Positions 36,787-44,807 of a DNA stretch of 64,000 bases are shown in pieces. How positions within the stretch are numbered: the stretch's first letter is position 1; every line of letters begins with the position of its first letter. Source of the DNA: Bacteroidales bacterium. Lineage in GTDB: Bacteria; Bacteroidota; Bacteroidia; Bacteroidales; UBA10428. The position numbers and the translations under genes are program-made. The stretch covers positions 1-64,000 of the forward strand of contig JAFGBD010000009.1 in assembly GCA_016933335.1 (NCBI GenBank), in the 5' to 3' direction. The notes beneath the pieces are model-generated. The model was not told the origin of the DNA, did no database searches, and saw only the letters and a list, made by a program, of their open reading frames with translations.

Positions 36787-36924
36787 CTATTCTGCTCTTT
36801 TCCACCCTTCATGAATTTTATTTTCAAGCTTATTCCATTCTTTGTCAACGGATTCCATAAAGAACCTGTCTTTTTCAAGTTTTAAATGAATTGATATGAT
36901 AATAATTCGAGGTAAGTCATACAT
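36787..36924 (-). CDS. Possible 45-residue protein or gene remnant
   Basis: A short minus-strand frame beginning MYDLPRIIIISIHLKLEKDR. Its second half (MESVDKEWNKLENKIHEGWK) is charged and helix-like, unlike random translation of AT-rich DNA. It could be a real small protein or the C-terminal remnant of a decayed gene. No promoter was recognised and no relatives are known to me. The rest of the 36669-37067 spacer shows nothing. Confidence 0.3.
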   Translation of the reverse strand: MYDLPRIIIISIHLKLEKDRFFMESVDKEWNKLENKIHEGWKRAE

Positions 36925-37067
36925 TCACAGACCAAAAGTCCAGAAATCGGCCGGTTTTATGGAAATCTTTCATTTCTATACATAGATATATAAATGCAAA
37001 AGCAAACCATCATTCTGAATGATCGTTTTGTGATGGCTGAAAATTTCTTAACTTGTGCGAAAGTGAT

Positions 37068-37418
37068 ATGATGCACATGTCTTTAAACAGAAGAATTGAG
37101 GCAGTCCTGATAACAATTGGCTTTATTATGACAGGCATCTGCGCCGGAGCAATGATTTATATGGCTGATGAAGGACGCAATACCCTGGATGGCATATTCA
37201 GGATGGAATATATTATTCCTCTTGCGGTTTATTCCGCAGGAGTCATGGCCATATCATATCTTTTGTTTCATTTTATAAAGAAATGGATGGTCGAAATACC
37301 GGCATTTCTGGTTTCTGTGGCTTTTGGTGTTCCAACCGGTATTATATTGATGAATCAGATCATAAAATGGTCCATATACTTATATAACTGGATTGATATA
37401 CTTATGAATGTCTATTAA
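37068..37418 (+). CDS. Small four-helix membrane protein, unknown
   Basis: 116 residues from the ATG at 37068; Met codons at 37071 and 37077 (MSLNRRIEAVLITIGFIMTG) are equally possible, and the frame also opens at a TTG at 37053. Hydrophobic segments lie at about 12-32, 47-67, 77-97 and 100-112. No motif is recognised. It is 7 bp upstream of the DUF3795 gene, so the two are probably co-transcribed. Confidence 0.6.
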   Translation: MMHMSLNRRIEAVLITIGFIMTGICAGAMIYMADEGRNTLDGIFRMEYIIPLAVYSAGVMAISYLLFHFIKKWMVEIPAFLVSVAFGVPTGIILMNQIIKWSIYLYNWIDILMNVY

Positions 37419-37425
37419 CTGAAAT

Positions 37426-38421
37426 ATGAATGCTTTTATTGCAAAATGCGGATGCAATTGTGCAGCCTGTCCCACTTATAAAGATAACATTCAGACCATC
37501 GGGCAGAGAACCGCCTGCAGTTCTGGCTGGGGAATGTACCTGGGCATCAGACTGAGTCCTGAAAAGCTAAGGGCATGTGACGGTTGTTCCCTGCCGGACA
37601 GCGAAAGAAAAACATACTATCTGAATTGTAAGGTCCGTAAGTGTTGTATTGAAAATGGTATTGATAATTGTGCGTTCTGTTCTGCCTTCCCGTGCAAAGA
37701 ACTTGAATCGGTTCACAGCATTCAGATTATCCGGTCGAAAGATGATTTTACTTCACTTACCGGAAAAAATATTTCTGAAGCTGATTATCAGAGATTCATA
37801 GAGCCTTATGCCGGATTGAAGCATCTGAGCGAAATCAGGAATCATTTGAAAGAATCAGAGATTGTTCATTTCAAAGAGTTTAATGTTCAAAGCAAGATCA
37901 ATGAATTTCCGGATGATTCAATGAAGGATGTTCGTATTTGTCATGGTCTGAAACGGATCTTTGAACTGATTTCAACACTGGCACTTCGCAGCAATGTCTC
38001 ATATGCTGAATCTTTAACACTTCGTGGGAAAAGGGAACAATTGCTGAAAATTTTAATTGCATTTGGCGTTTATGGAAGAAAAGGTAAAGCTGAAAATGAT
38101 TTTCTGGAGTTGGACGCAGAAATATATGTATCGCAGAAGTTACCGGGTATGTATAACAAATTGCTGGATTGTCTTGATGATTTAAAGGAATATCGTATTT
38201 TCAGCGAAATCATTGTGCTGGATCCGAAAAACTGGCAGACACATACAGGCGGATTGAGAAGCAGGGATTGGAAGATAAGGATATCATTTGGTAAAGAATT
38301 AACTGATGGTGAAGATTTGGAGATCTTCAAAAAATACTTGATAAAGCTGAATAAAAAGTCTTGTAAAAATACTTACAAATATTTTAATACAGCTGATTTT
38401 AGCGTAATGAATAACCAGTAG
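37426..38421 (+). CDS. DUF3795 cysteine-rich protein with extra C-terminal domain
   Basis: 331 residues. The first 110 carry the DUF3795 cysteine pattern: KCGCNCAACPTYKDN, ACDGCSLPD, NCKVRKCCIENG, NCAFCSAFPCKEL, likely a metal or Fe-S site. The C-terminal 190 residues (from FNVQSKINEFPDDSMKD) form a predicted mixed alpha/beta domain I cannot assign, ending in a lysine-rich tail. The usual DUF3795 protein is only about 100-200 residues. No signal peptide, so cytoplasmic. It follows a small membrane protein by 7 bp. Function unknown. Confidence 0.75.
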   Translation: MNAFIAKCGCNCAACPTYKDNIQTIGQRTACSSGWGMYLGIRLSPEKLRACDGCSLPDSERKTYYLNCKVRKCCIENGIDNCAFCSAFPCKELESVHSIQIIRSKDDFTSLTGKNISEADYQRFIEPYAGLKHLSEIRNHLKESEIVHFKEFNVQSKINEFPDDSMKDVRICHGLKRIFELISTLALRSNVSYAESLTLRGKREQLLKILIAFGVYGRKGKAENDFLELDAEIYVSQKLPGMYNKLLDCLDDLKEYRIFSEIIVLDPKNWQTHTGGLRSRDWKIRISFGKELTDGEDLEIFKKYLIKLNKKSCKNTYKYFNTADFSVMNNQ

Positions 38422-38435
38422 ATAAAACCGACACC

Positions 38436-38470
38436 TTTGTATGAAAGTTTTTTTTCATAGTTACTTTTTG
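38436..38470 (+). promoter_or_regulatory. Possible promoter of the CotH gene
   Basis: TTTG at 38436-38439 and TACTTTTTG at 38462-38470 (one base longer than TAnnTTTG), 22 bp apart. The match is imperfect. Transcription near 38477 would exclude the TTG at 38476 as a start codon and favour the ATG at 38524. Confidence 0.35.
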
Positions 38471-38523
38471 TACAATTGTATGAAGAATTTTTTTTTGCAT
38501 GGCAGCTAAATAAATTCATATCA

Positions 38524-41511
38524 ATGATATTGAAAGTGATAGAGCGTTTATCATTCAGGAAAACATTGTTATTTTTAGTGTTATCAGGATTTGTCTTCAC
38601 TTCTGACGGGTATGATAACAAGAATATTGAAACAAATACAAATACAAATACTTTATTAAATACCAGTGAGGATCAATCAGACATTGAATCAGTGCCTGAA
38701 AGGCAACAGCCATGGCGTATAGCCAGGCAGACAAATTACAGACATGAATATAAGGATAGTATCATAAAACTGACCGGAAAAAATCCTTACGGATTTACTA
38801 ACTCAATCTTTGATTTTTATAAAAATGAGTATTTCCATGTCTCGGTATGGAGATACGGGGATAATGACGAGGGGATGCTGGTGGCTGACGGAATAAATGA
38901 TAGCAGGCTCTATTCCGTTCAAAACAAACCAGGTATCATTAAAGCAAACGGCTGGCAATTATTAACCCTGGATGTTCATATTCCGCCGTATTATGAGTTT
39001 AATGAACTGAGAATATACGTTTGGAATAAAGGAACAAAAGCAGTTTATTTCAGGGATCTGACCATCGAAAGGCTGCCTGAGAAAATCTATCCTGAATTTG
39101 AACAGCCGGCCCTGGAAATCAAAACAGACAGTGCTGCATTCAGGAAGCTGGAGAGTATCCGCAATGCAGCCTATAAGAAAGGTATCCTGGAAACAGGGGA
39201 GGATGATTATGTGAAAGCGCGGTTGATTTATGGTACCGATACTTTGAAAGCCAGTATTCGCCTGAAAGGCGACTGGCTGGATCATCTTGTTGGCTCAAAG
39301 TGGTCATTCAGGATTAAAATGAGGAAAGAGGATTCATGGAAGAACATGAGAAGTTTCTCATTGCAATCGCCTGCCACAAGAGGATTCCTTGATGAATGGT
39401 TTGTCCACAGGATCCTTGCTTCAGAAGATGTGTTGACAACAAGATACGGGTTTGTACCTGTAACCCTTAACGGTAAGTCGCTTGGCATTTATGCTTATGA
39501 AGAGCACTTTGACAAGCACCTGGTCGAATCAAACAACCGGAGAGAAGGTCCGATCCTGAAATTTTCCGAAGAACTGTTCTGGACTGTTCAGAAGCGCTAT
39601 ATCGCAGAGGGAAAGAACTACCAGATCCCTTTTTTTGATGCATCCGATATAGAACCCTTTAAAGAAAACAGAACCTTTAATGATAAGATATTGTATGATG
39701 AATTTCTTATTGCCCAGAATTTATTGTTCCAGTTCAAGAATGATTTAAGACCTGTATCTGAAATTTTTGATCTTCAAAGCCTCGCCAGGTATTACGCGTT
39801 ATGTGATATTACAAAGACCTATCACGGATTTACATGGCATAATACCAGGTTTTACTATAATCCGGTTATTTCCAGACTTGAACCTGTTGCTTTTGATTGT
39901 TATCCGTCACCAGGTATCACATTTTACTCTGATAATAATTTAATTATTGAAATGGCCGGAAAATCCAAAATTGCTACGAAAGCAGCAAACTTGCTCATTA
40001 CTCCTTTCAAGCAAAAGGAATTTGTTAACGCATACATATTCTATTTAAATAAATATTCAAAGGATAAATTTTTAGATTCAATATACCATTCATTAATACC
40101 GGAAATGGATAGTCTGGCTGATCTTATTAAAAAAGAATTTGGATATTACAAGTTCGATTTTTCCTTATATAATAATAATTGTAAAGGAATCAGAAGATAT
40201 CTGGAAACCCACAGAGAGATTTGCGGCAAATCTGTTTATGGAGTAAAGAGAATTCAGGAGCTGGATGCTGACAAGGAGTTGCCTGATGATTTTATCCCTT
40301 TTTTGATCAAAATCTTCAGGAACAGAACAAACGAAGACTCTGTTTTATACCTGACCAGCTATTATCCTGAAGAAATCCTGTTATCCGGATATAGTGACAA
40401 TAAATCGGCGATAGAATATGAAACAGACAGTATATTAATTCCCGTGAAATCTTACAGATACCCGTTGAAAATTGACAGGCCGGATTTTGCAGACTATTTG
40501 TTCTTTAAAGTCAAAAACAGGAACAACTTGTTGTCAATACCTGTTTTTCAATGGGAGATGCCGTTTGATTATGCTCCATATCAGGAGTTGTCTGAAAAAT
40601 ATAAAATTGAAAATCAAACCCTGTTAAAGCTTGATGAAGACACCCTGATAATTGAAGGAAGGCTGGACATTTCCGAATCTCTGATCATACCGGGCGGATA
40701 TGTGGTCAGTATAAAGCCGGGAACAGAATTGAATTTAATGAATCAGTCAACATTTATTTCTTATTCGCCGGTTTATGCCAGAGGGACTAAAACGCAACCT
40801 GTCAGGATTACCTCATCCGACGGTACGGCAATGGGATTCAACATATTTCAGTCTAAAGGCAGATCGATACTGGAAAACGTAATGATCGATCAGCTAAATA
40901 CGCTGGATTACAAAGGCTGGACATTAACCGGTTCGGTTAATTTCTATGAGTCTGATGTTGATCTGATCAATGTTACCTTTAAAGATAACCGATGCGAGGA
41001 TGCTCTGAATATTATCAGGTCAGACTTTTTAATGACAGGTTGCTTATTTGACAATATTTTTGCAGATGCCTTTGATTCAGATTATTCAAATGGCACTCTT
41101 ACCAGTTGTAAATTCAGGGACATTGCCAATGATGCACTGGATTTTTCCGGAAGCAAAACCATCATCACAGGTTGTGAAATCCTTCATGCAGGTGATAAAG
41201 CAATTAGCTGCGGCGAAAGATCTGAAATAACGGTTGATACGGTCAGAATCAACAAAGCAAACGTTGCATTTGCTTCCAAAGACCTCAGCAGGCTGACCAT
41301 CTCAAACTCTCTGATATCCAATTCCAACTATAGTTATGTCGCTTTCAAGAAAAAACCCGAATTTGGCGGGGCTGAAATACATGTAATAAACACGGCAGTG
41401 AAGAGTATTAACAGCGGACAACTAATAGAGCAGGGATCAGTAATCTATCTGGATGATAAGCCGGTCCGCGGATCATCCGAAGATGTGGCCGAAAAATTTT
41501 ATGTTAACTGA
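38524..41511 (+). CDS. CotH kinase-family protein fused to a right-handed beta-helix
   Basis: 995 residues from MILKVIERLSFRKTLLFLVL (signal/anchor segment). A beta domain spans about 60-190. A CotH-type domain lies at about 200-560, with RLIYGTDTLKASIRLKGDWLDHL, KWSFRIKMRKEDSW, LQSPATRGFLDEWFVHRIL, YGFVPVTLNGKSLGIYAYEEHFDKHL, GPILKFSEELFW and a DITKTYHGFTWHN segment near the usual catalytic region. After a linker, residues about 720-970 repeat short strands (NVTFKDNRCEDALNI, CLFDNIFADAFDSDYSN, CKFRDIANDALDFSGSKT) as a parallel beta-helix. CotH proteins of spores and some pathogens phosphorylate proteins; the Bacteroidota members are mostly untested. It is extracytoplasmic. Confidence 0.78.
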   Translation: MILKVIERLSFRKTLLFLVLSGFVFTSDGYDNKNIETNTNTNTLLNTSEDQSDIESVPERQQPWRIARQTNYRHEYKDSIIKLTGKNPYGFTNSIFDFYKNEYFHVSVWRYGDNDEGMLVADGINDSRLYSVQNKPGIIKANGWQLLTLDVHIPPYYEFNELRIYVWNKGTKAVYFRDLTIERLPEKIYPEFEQPALEIKTDSAAFRKLESIRNAAYKKGILETGEDDYVKARLIYGTDTLKASIRLKGDWLDHLVGSKWSFRIKMRKEDSWKNMRSFSLQSPATRGFLDEWFVHRILASEDVLTTRYGFVPVTLNGKSLGIYAYEEHFDKHLVESNNRREGPILKFSEELFWTVQKRYIAEGKNYQIPFFDASDIEPFKENRTFNDKILYDEFLIAQNLLFQFKNDLRPVSEIFDLQSLARYYALCDITKTYHGFTWHNTRFYYNPVISRLEPVAFDCYPSPGITFYSDNNLIIEMAGKSKIATKAANLLITPFKQKEFVNAYIFYLNKYSKDKFLDSIYHSLIPEMDSLADLIKKEFGYYKFDFSLYNNNCKGIRRYLETHREICGKSVYGVKRIQELDADKELPDDFIPFLIKIFRNRTNEDSVLYLTSYYPEEILLSGYSDNKSAIEYETDSILIPVKSYRYPLKIDRPDFADYLFFKVKNRNNLLSIPVFQWEMPFDYAPYQELSEKYKIENQTLLKLDEDTLIIEGRLDISESLIIPGGYVVSIKPGTELNLMNQSTFISYSPVYARGTKTQPVRITSSDGTAMGFNIFQSKGRSILENVMIDQLNTLDYKGWTLTGSVNFYESDVDLINVTFKDNRCEDALNIIRSDFLMTGCLFDNIFADAFDSDYSNGTLTSCKFRDIANDALDFSGSKTIITGCEILHAGDKAISCGERSEITVDTVRINKANVAFASKDLSRLTISNSLISNSNYSYVAFKKKPEFGGAEIHVINTAVKSINSGQLIEQGSVIYLDDKPVRGSSEDVAEKFYVN

Positions 41512-41520
41512 AAGTTCGGT

Positions 41521-41589
41521 ATGAAGTTATATTTAATCATACTTTTTTGTTTGCCGTTGGATTCCGTTGCGTCAAAAATGCCGGAGTAG
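41521..41589 (+). other. Orphan 22-residue signal-peptide-like frame
   Basis: Nine bases after the CotH stop, an ATG opens MKLYLIILFCLPLDSVASKM, which looks like a signal peptide, then stops after two more codons. In a neighbouring frame the open reading continues (NAGVAAILQKEDTPVRIWQ) for about 30 codons. This may be the front end of a broken gene or chance. Confidence 0.25.
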
Positions 41590-41658
41590 CAGCTATTCTG
41601 CAGAAAGAAGACACACCTGTCAGGATATGGCAGACTGTTCACTGTCTTCTGATTTTTT

Positions 41659-44454
41659 TTACTGTGTCAGTTTTCCTGCCCTTTCCCTTGCTTCCTCAAT
41701 GATTTTATTGGACTTTTCGTCAGCTTCCCGGATAATTTTTTGCGCTTTGTCTTCCCCTTCCTTTCTCAGCTTTTCTGCAGCAATTTCAGCAGCTTTTCTG
41801 GCAATTGGATTGTTGGCTTCTTTTACAAGCCTGTCGGCATTTGCATTGGCCTCTTTTCTTGTTATATCCGCCAGCCGGGCAGCTTCCTGCCTGATCTGTT
41901 CTGCCCGTTTTTCAGCTTCGGTAATGATTTTTTCAGCCTGCTCGTTAATGATGGCTTTGGCTTCTTCCTTCTTCCTGTCTATTTCTTCCTGTGCCTTCTC
42001 CCTGATCTCATCTTTGATCGCCTCTGCACTTTGTTTAACATTGTCCTTCAAATCAATAGAGATCTTTGGTTCAGTAAATGTGCCTCCGACATTTACATTC
42101 ATGTTGATTGTCTCCGAAGGGGATATATGAAGACCTTTTAGGGCGGCATTCGCATAGAGCTTGTTGATTGATTCATTCGCACCTGAGCCCAGTATTTTTT
42201 TGGGAATATTCATATTAATATCATAATTCATGGTCTGATCAATACCCTGATCGCCGGCTATCACAAAACCGGTACTACCCATTTTTGTTTCAAACGGATT
42301 AATATAAATCCTTCCGTTTCTGATTTCAAATTCGACATCCAGGTTTTGAAGGGTCATGTTATCAAAAGCTTTTGTTTTCAGGGCATCGCCAACCTTTGCA
42401 AAGGTGTTGGATTTAATGAGGCCGATGCTGGATGAAGAAAAACTTCCTTTTCCAACAATTGAATTTATAATGGGATTCATTTCTGCATCAAGCAGACTGG
42501 TATACTGCATACCGATTGTAACTCTGCCTGTCGCAGCTTTTGCTATGGGTGCGAGTTTTTCAAGCACACTGAAAGCCTTAAAGGCAGAAGGTATATCGAT
42601 ATCAGTGGCTTGTATCCCAAAATCTACCAGGGGGGCCTTTATATCCAGGGTATTATATTCACCGTTGAGTTTCATTGAACCTTCAAGCGTATTCATAAAA
42701 AGATCTTCAAGAAGCACCTTTCCGTCTTTGACCATCACGATACCATTTGCATCTGCAATTTCCAGCTTGTCATAATATATTTTATCAATCTTTGAAGTCA
42801 GCCTGAAATCAATATTCTTCGGTACTTCAATGACATTAAGAGGAACTGTGTCTTCCTCAATGGTCTCAGTTTCTTCTGTCCGGGTCATAAACTCATTCAG
42901 ATCAAGAAGATTTGAGGAAAACCGGAAATCGCCGCTTATGGTTTCGTCCTTGAAAATGTAAGGAATGAAATTTTCAAGTCTTCCCCTGAATTGCATATCG
43001 CTGTTCCCTGTTTCTGCATCAAAATTTGAGACCTGTACAAACTTTGGCGAAAACAACAGGACTGCTTCGTTGATCTTAAAAGCCCCGGGTAAATCAGGAC
43101 TATTCAATACCAGGTCCGAAACAATAAGGTTACCATCTGCCCTGAACTTGTCATATTCTTCCTGTTCAATGTATGACATATAACCCATGAAATCAATATC
43201 AGCTGTTATTTTCCCCGCCATTGTAATATCTTCAACAGGAATCACATCAGATAAAGTTGCAAGGTCGATATTGGCCCTGATAATTCCGTTCAGATTCATG
43301 TCACTGACAGGTGTTTTAATATTCATGGACAGGTCAACAGGATTTCCTCCCAGATCGGCATGGAATTGATTGAGATTGATTCGGGAATTGTCTGTCAGCG
43401 TGCCATCATAAAATAAATCGACACTGATCTGGATATTGTCAGCTGATTTTGGTAACCCAGGATATTTAAACATGCCATTTTCCACGTTTAACCTAAGCGC
43501 TGCATCGGGCATCTTTTTCATTTCACCATTATAGATACCTTTAATCGAGCCGTTCAGATCCAGTTCACCCGATGTCTTAACATCCTGGAAATCCTGCATG
43601 TATATGGCAGGTACCAATGACAGCACTGATTTAAAATCGGTTTTTGCGGTGGCAAAATTTATATCAGCCACGATGTTCGAATCATCAGGCATTTCCACAC
43701 TACCATTAAAAACAAGTGACAGATCATTCAGTGATATTTCATTCTCCTTCAAAATATAAATGGAGTTCTTTAAGTCAGCATCCAGGTTAATGTTCATGCA
43801 CAGAGAAGCGTCTCTTACATACCTGATCCCATCCATAACAAGGTTCACAGCTTCAGTTTCAGACTGAACGGACAGGGATGTGAAATCCATTGCCAGATCG
43901 CCCCTGAGAAGAAAATCAAGGTTATTCAATCCGGCAGAAAGTTTTGAACTTTCATCACTAAAGGTGATATAAGCATCTCTTATTTCAAATTTCTTTAAGG
44001 ATACTTTGGTTGTAATTTCAGTAATAGTCGTATCAGTCTCTTCCTCAGCTTCTGCTGTTGTTTTGAATATGTCCCAGCTGGCTTTTCCGTCTTCCAAAAT
44101 CCTGGCAAATACAACAGGATTATCTATCAGGATTCCTTTTATACTGATGTTCTCCATTTTGATGGCACTGATCAGATCCAGTCTGACATCAAATGATTTA
44201 AGACTCAAAAGCGTATCCGACTCAAATTCATCAATTCCGGCAATCGAGAGATCCTTTAGTACAACACTGGCATTTGGAAAATTCCTGATGAAGGAGAGAT
44301 TCAGGCCGGAGAATTCAACTGTTGCATTCAGGTTTTTATTGATTTGCTGTTTTGCAATCTCCTGAATTTTACCTTTAAAGAATATGGGGGTGACAATAAC
44401 GATCAATAACAATACCAATATTATAATTATCAGTACTTTAATAAATTTTTTCAT
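41659..44454 (-). CDS. AsmA-like envelope protein with long charged coiled-coil tail
   Basis: 931 residues. The N-terminal membrane anchor (about 4-28) and following FKGKIQEIAKQQINKNLNATVEFSGLNLSFIRNFPNASVVLKD segment are typical AsmA/YhjG features. The middle is long repeated beta-groove, and GSTGFVIAGDQGIDQTMNYDINMNIP (about 750-775) is near the AsmA C-terminal domain. AsmA-like proteins are thought to carry phospholipids between membranes. Unusually, the last 120 or so residues (from AIKDEIREKAQEEIDRKK) are an almost uninterrupted Glu/Lys/Ala coiled coil. The gene is monocistronic, convergent with CotH and divergent from the hybrid regulator. Confidence 0.85.
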   Translation of the reverse strand: MKKFIKVLIIIILVLLLIVIVTPIFFKGKIQEIAKQQINKNLNATVEFSGLNLSFIRNFPNASVVLKDLSIAGIDEFESDTLLSLKSFDVRLDLISAIKMENISIKGILIDNPVVFARILEDGKASWDIFKTTAEAEEETDTTITEITTKVSLKKFEIRDAYITFSDESSKLSAGLNNLDFLLRGDLAMDFTSLSVQSETEAVNLVMDGIRYVRDASLCMNINLDADLKNSIYILKENEISLNDLSLVFNGSVEMPDDSNIVADINFATAKTDFKSVLSLVPAIYMQDFQDVKTSGELDLNGSIKGIYNGEMKKMPDAALRLNVENGMFKYPGLPKSADNIQISVDLFYDGTLTDNSRINLNQFHADLGGNPVDLSMNIKTPVSDMNLNGIIRANIDLATLSDVIPVEDITMAGKITADIDFMGYMSYIEQEEYDKFRADGNLIVSDLVLNSPDLPGAFKINEAVLLFSPKFVQVSNFDAETGNSDMQFRGRLENFIPYIFKDETISGDFRFSSNLLDLNEFMTRTEETETIEEDTVPLNVIEVPKNIDFRLTSKIDKIYYDKLEIADANGIVMVKDGKVLLEDLFMNTLEGSMKLNGEYNTLDIKAPLVDFGIQATDIDIPSAFKAFSVLEKLAPIAKAATGRVTIGMQYTSLLDAEMNPIINSIVGKGSFSSSSIGLIKSNTFAKVGDALKTKAFDNMTLQNLDVEFEIRNGRIYINPFETKMGSTGFVIAGDQGIDQTMNYDINMNIPKKILGSGANESINKLYANAALKGLHISPSETINMNVNVGGTFTEPKISIDLKDNVKQSAEAIKDEIREKAQEEIDRKKEEAKAIINEQAEKIITEAEKRAEQIRQEAARLADITRKEANANADRLVKEANNPIARKAAEIAAEKLRKEGEDKAQKIIREADEKSNKIIEEARERAGKLTQ

Positions 44455-44807
44455 CGTTTTTTTTATTATTTGTTACTTCATAAAATTAGTAATATGTAAC
44501 GTTAAATAAAAGCTATCCACGAAACGTTCATTAAAAATATCAGCCTGATGGATATAAACCTGTCTGAAAACATTCAGGTATGATTAAAATAGATGTCATT
44601 TGCAGGTTTGACGGGTTCCGTGGAAACCTGAACAGGTTCTTCTGAATGAATTGCAGTAAACCGATGACACAAAGTATTGCATGGATCAAAACATAAATTC
44701 TGAAAACCGTTAACTGCATTTACCGACATTATAAAGCTAACTGAACTGTCTCATTAAATTTTTCTATCTTTGTACGTTACTAAACCAACTTATATTAAGC
44801 AAATCCT
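44455..44807. promoter_or_regulatory. Divergent regulatory region between asmA-like and hybrid regulator genes
   Basis: 353 bp. A -7 element TATCTTTG (44765-44772) precedes the hybrid regulator by about 35 bp, without a clear -33. An inverted repeat CAGGTTT (44603-44609) with AAACCTG (44624-44630) is followed by a further CAGGTT (44633-44638); such clustered half-sites may bind a regulator. No -7 match was found for the minus-strand gene. Confidence 0.4.

Noticed and set aside
41567-42130. 187-codon plus-strand frame over the AsmA-like tail
   Set aside because: It is the mirror image of the Glu/Lys/Ala coiled-coil codons on the other strand (Ser/Phe/Ala-rich), a common artefact.
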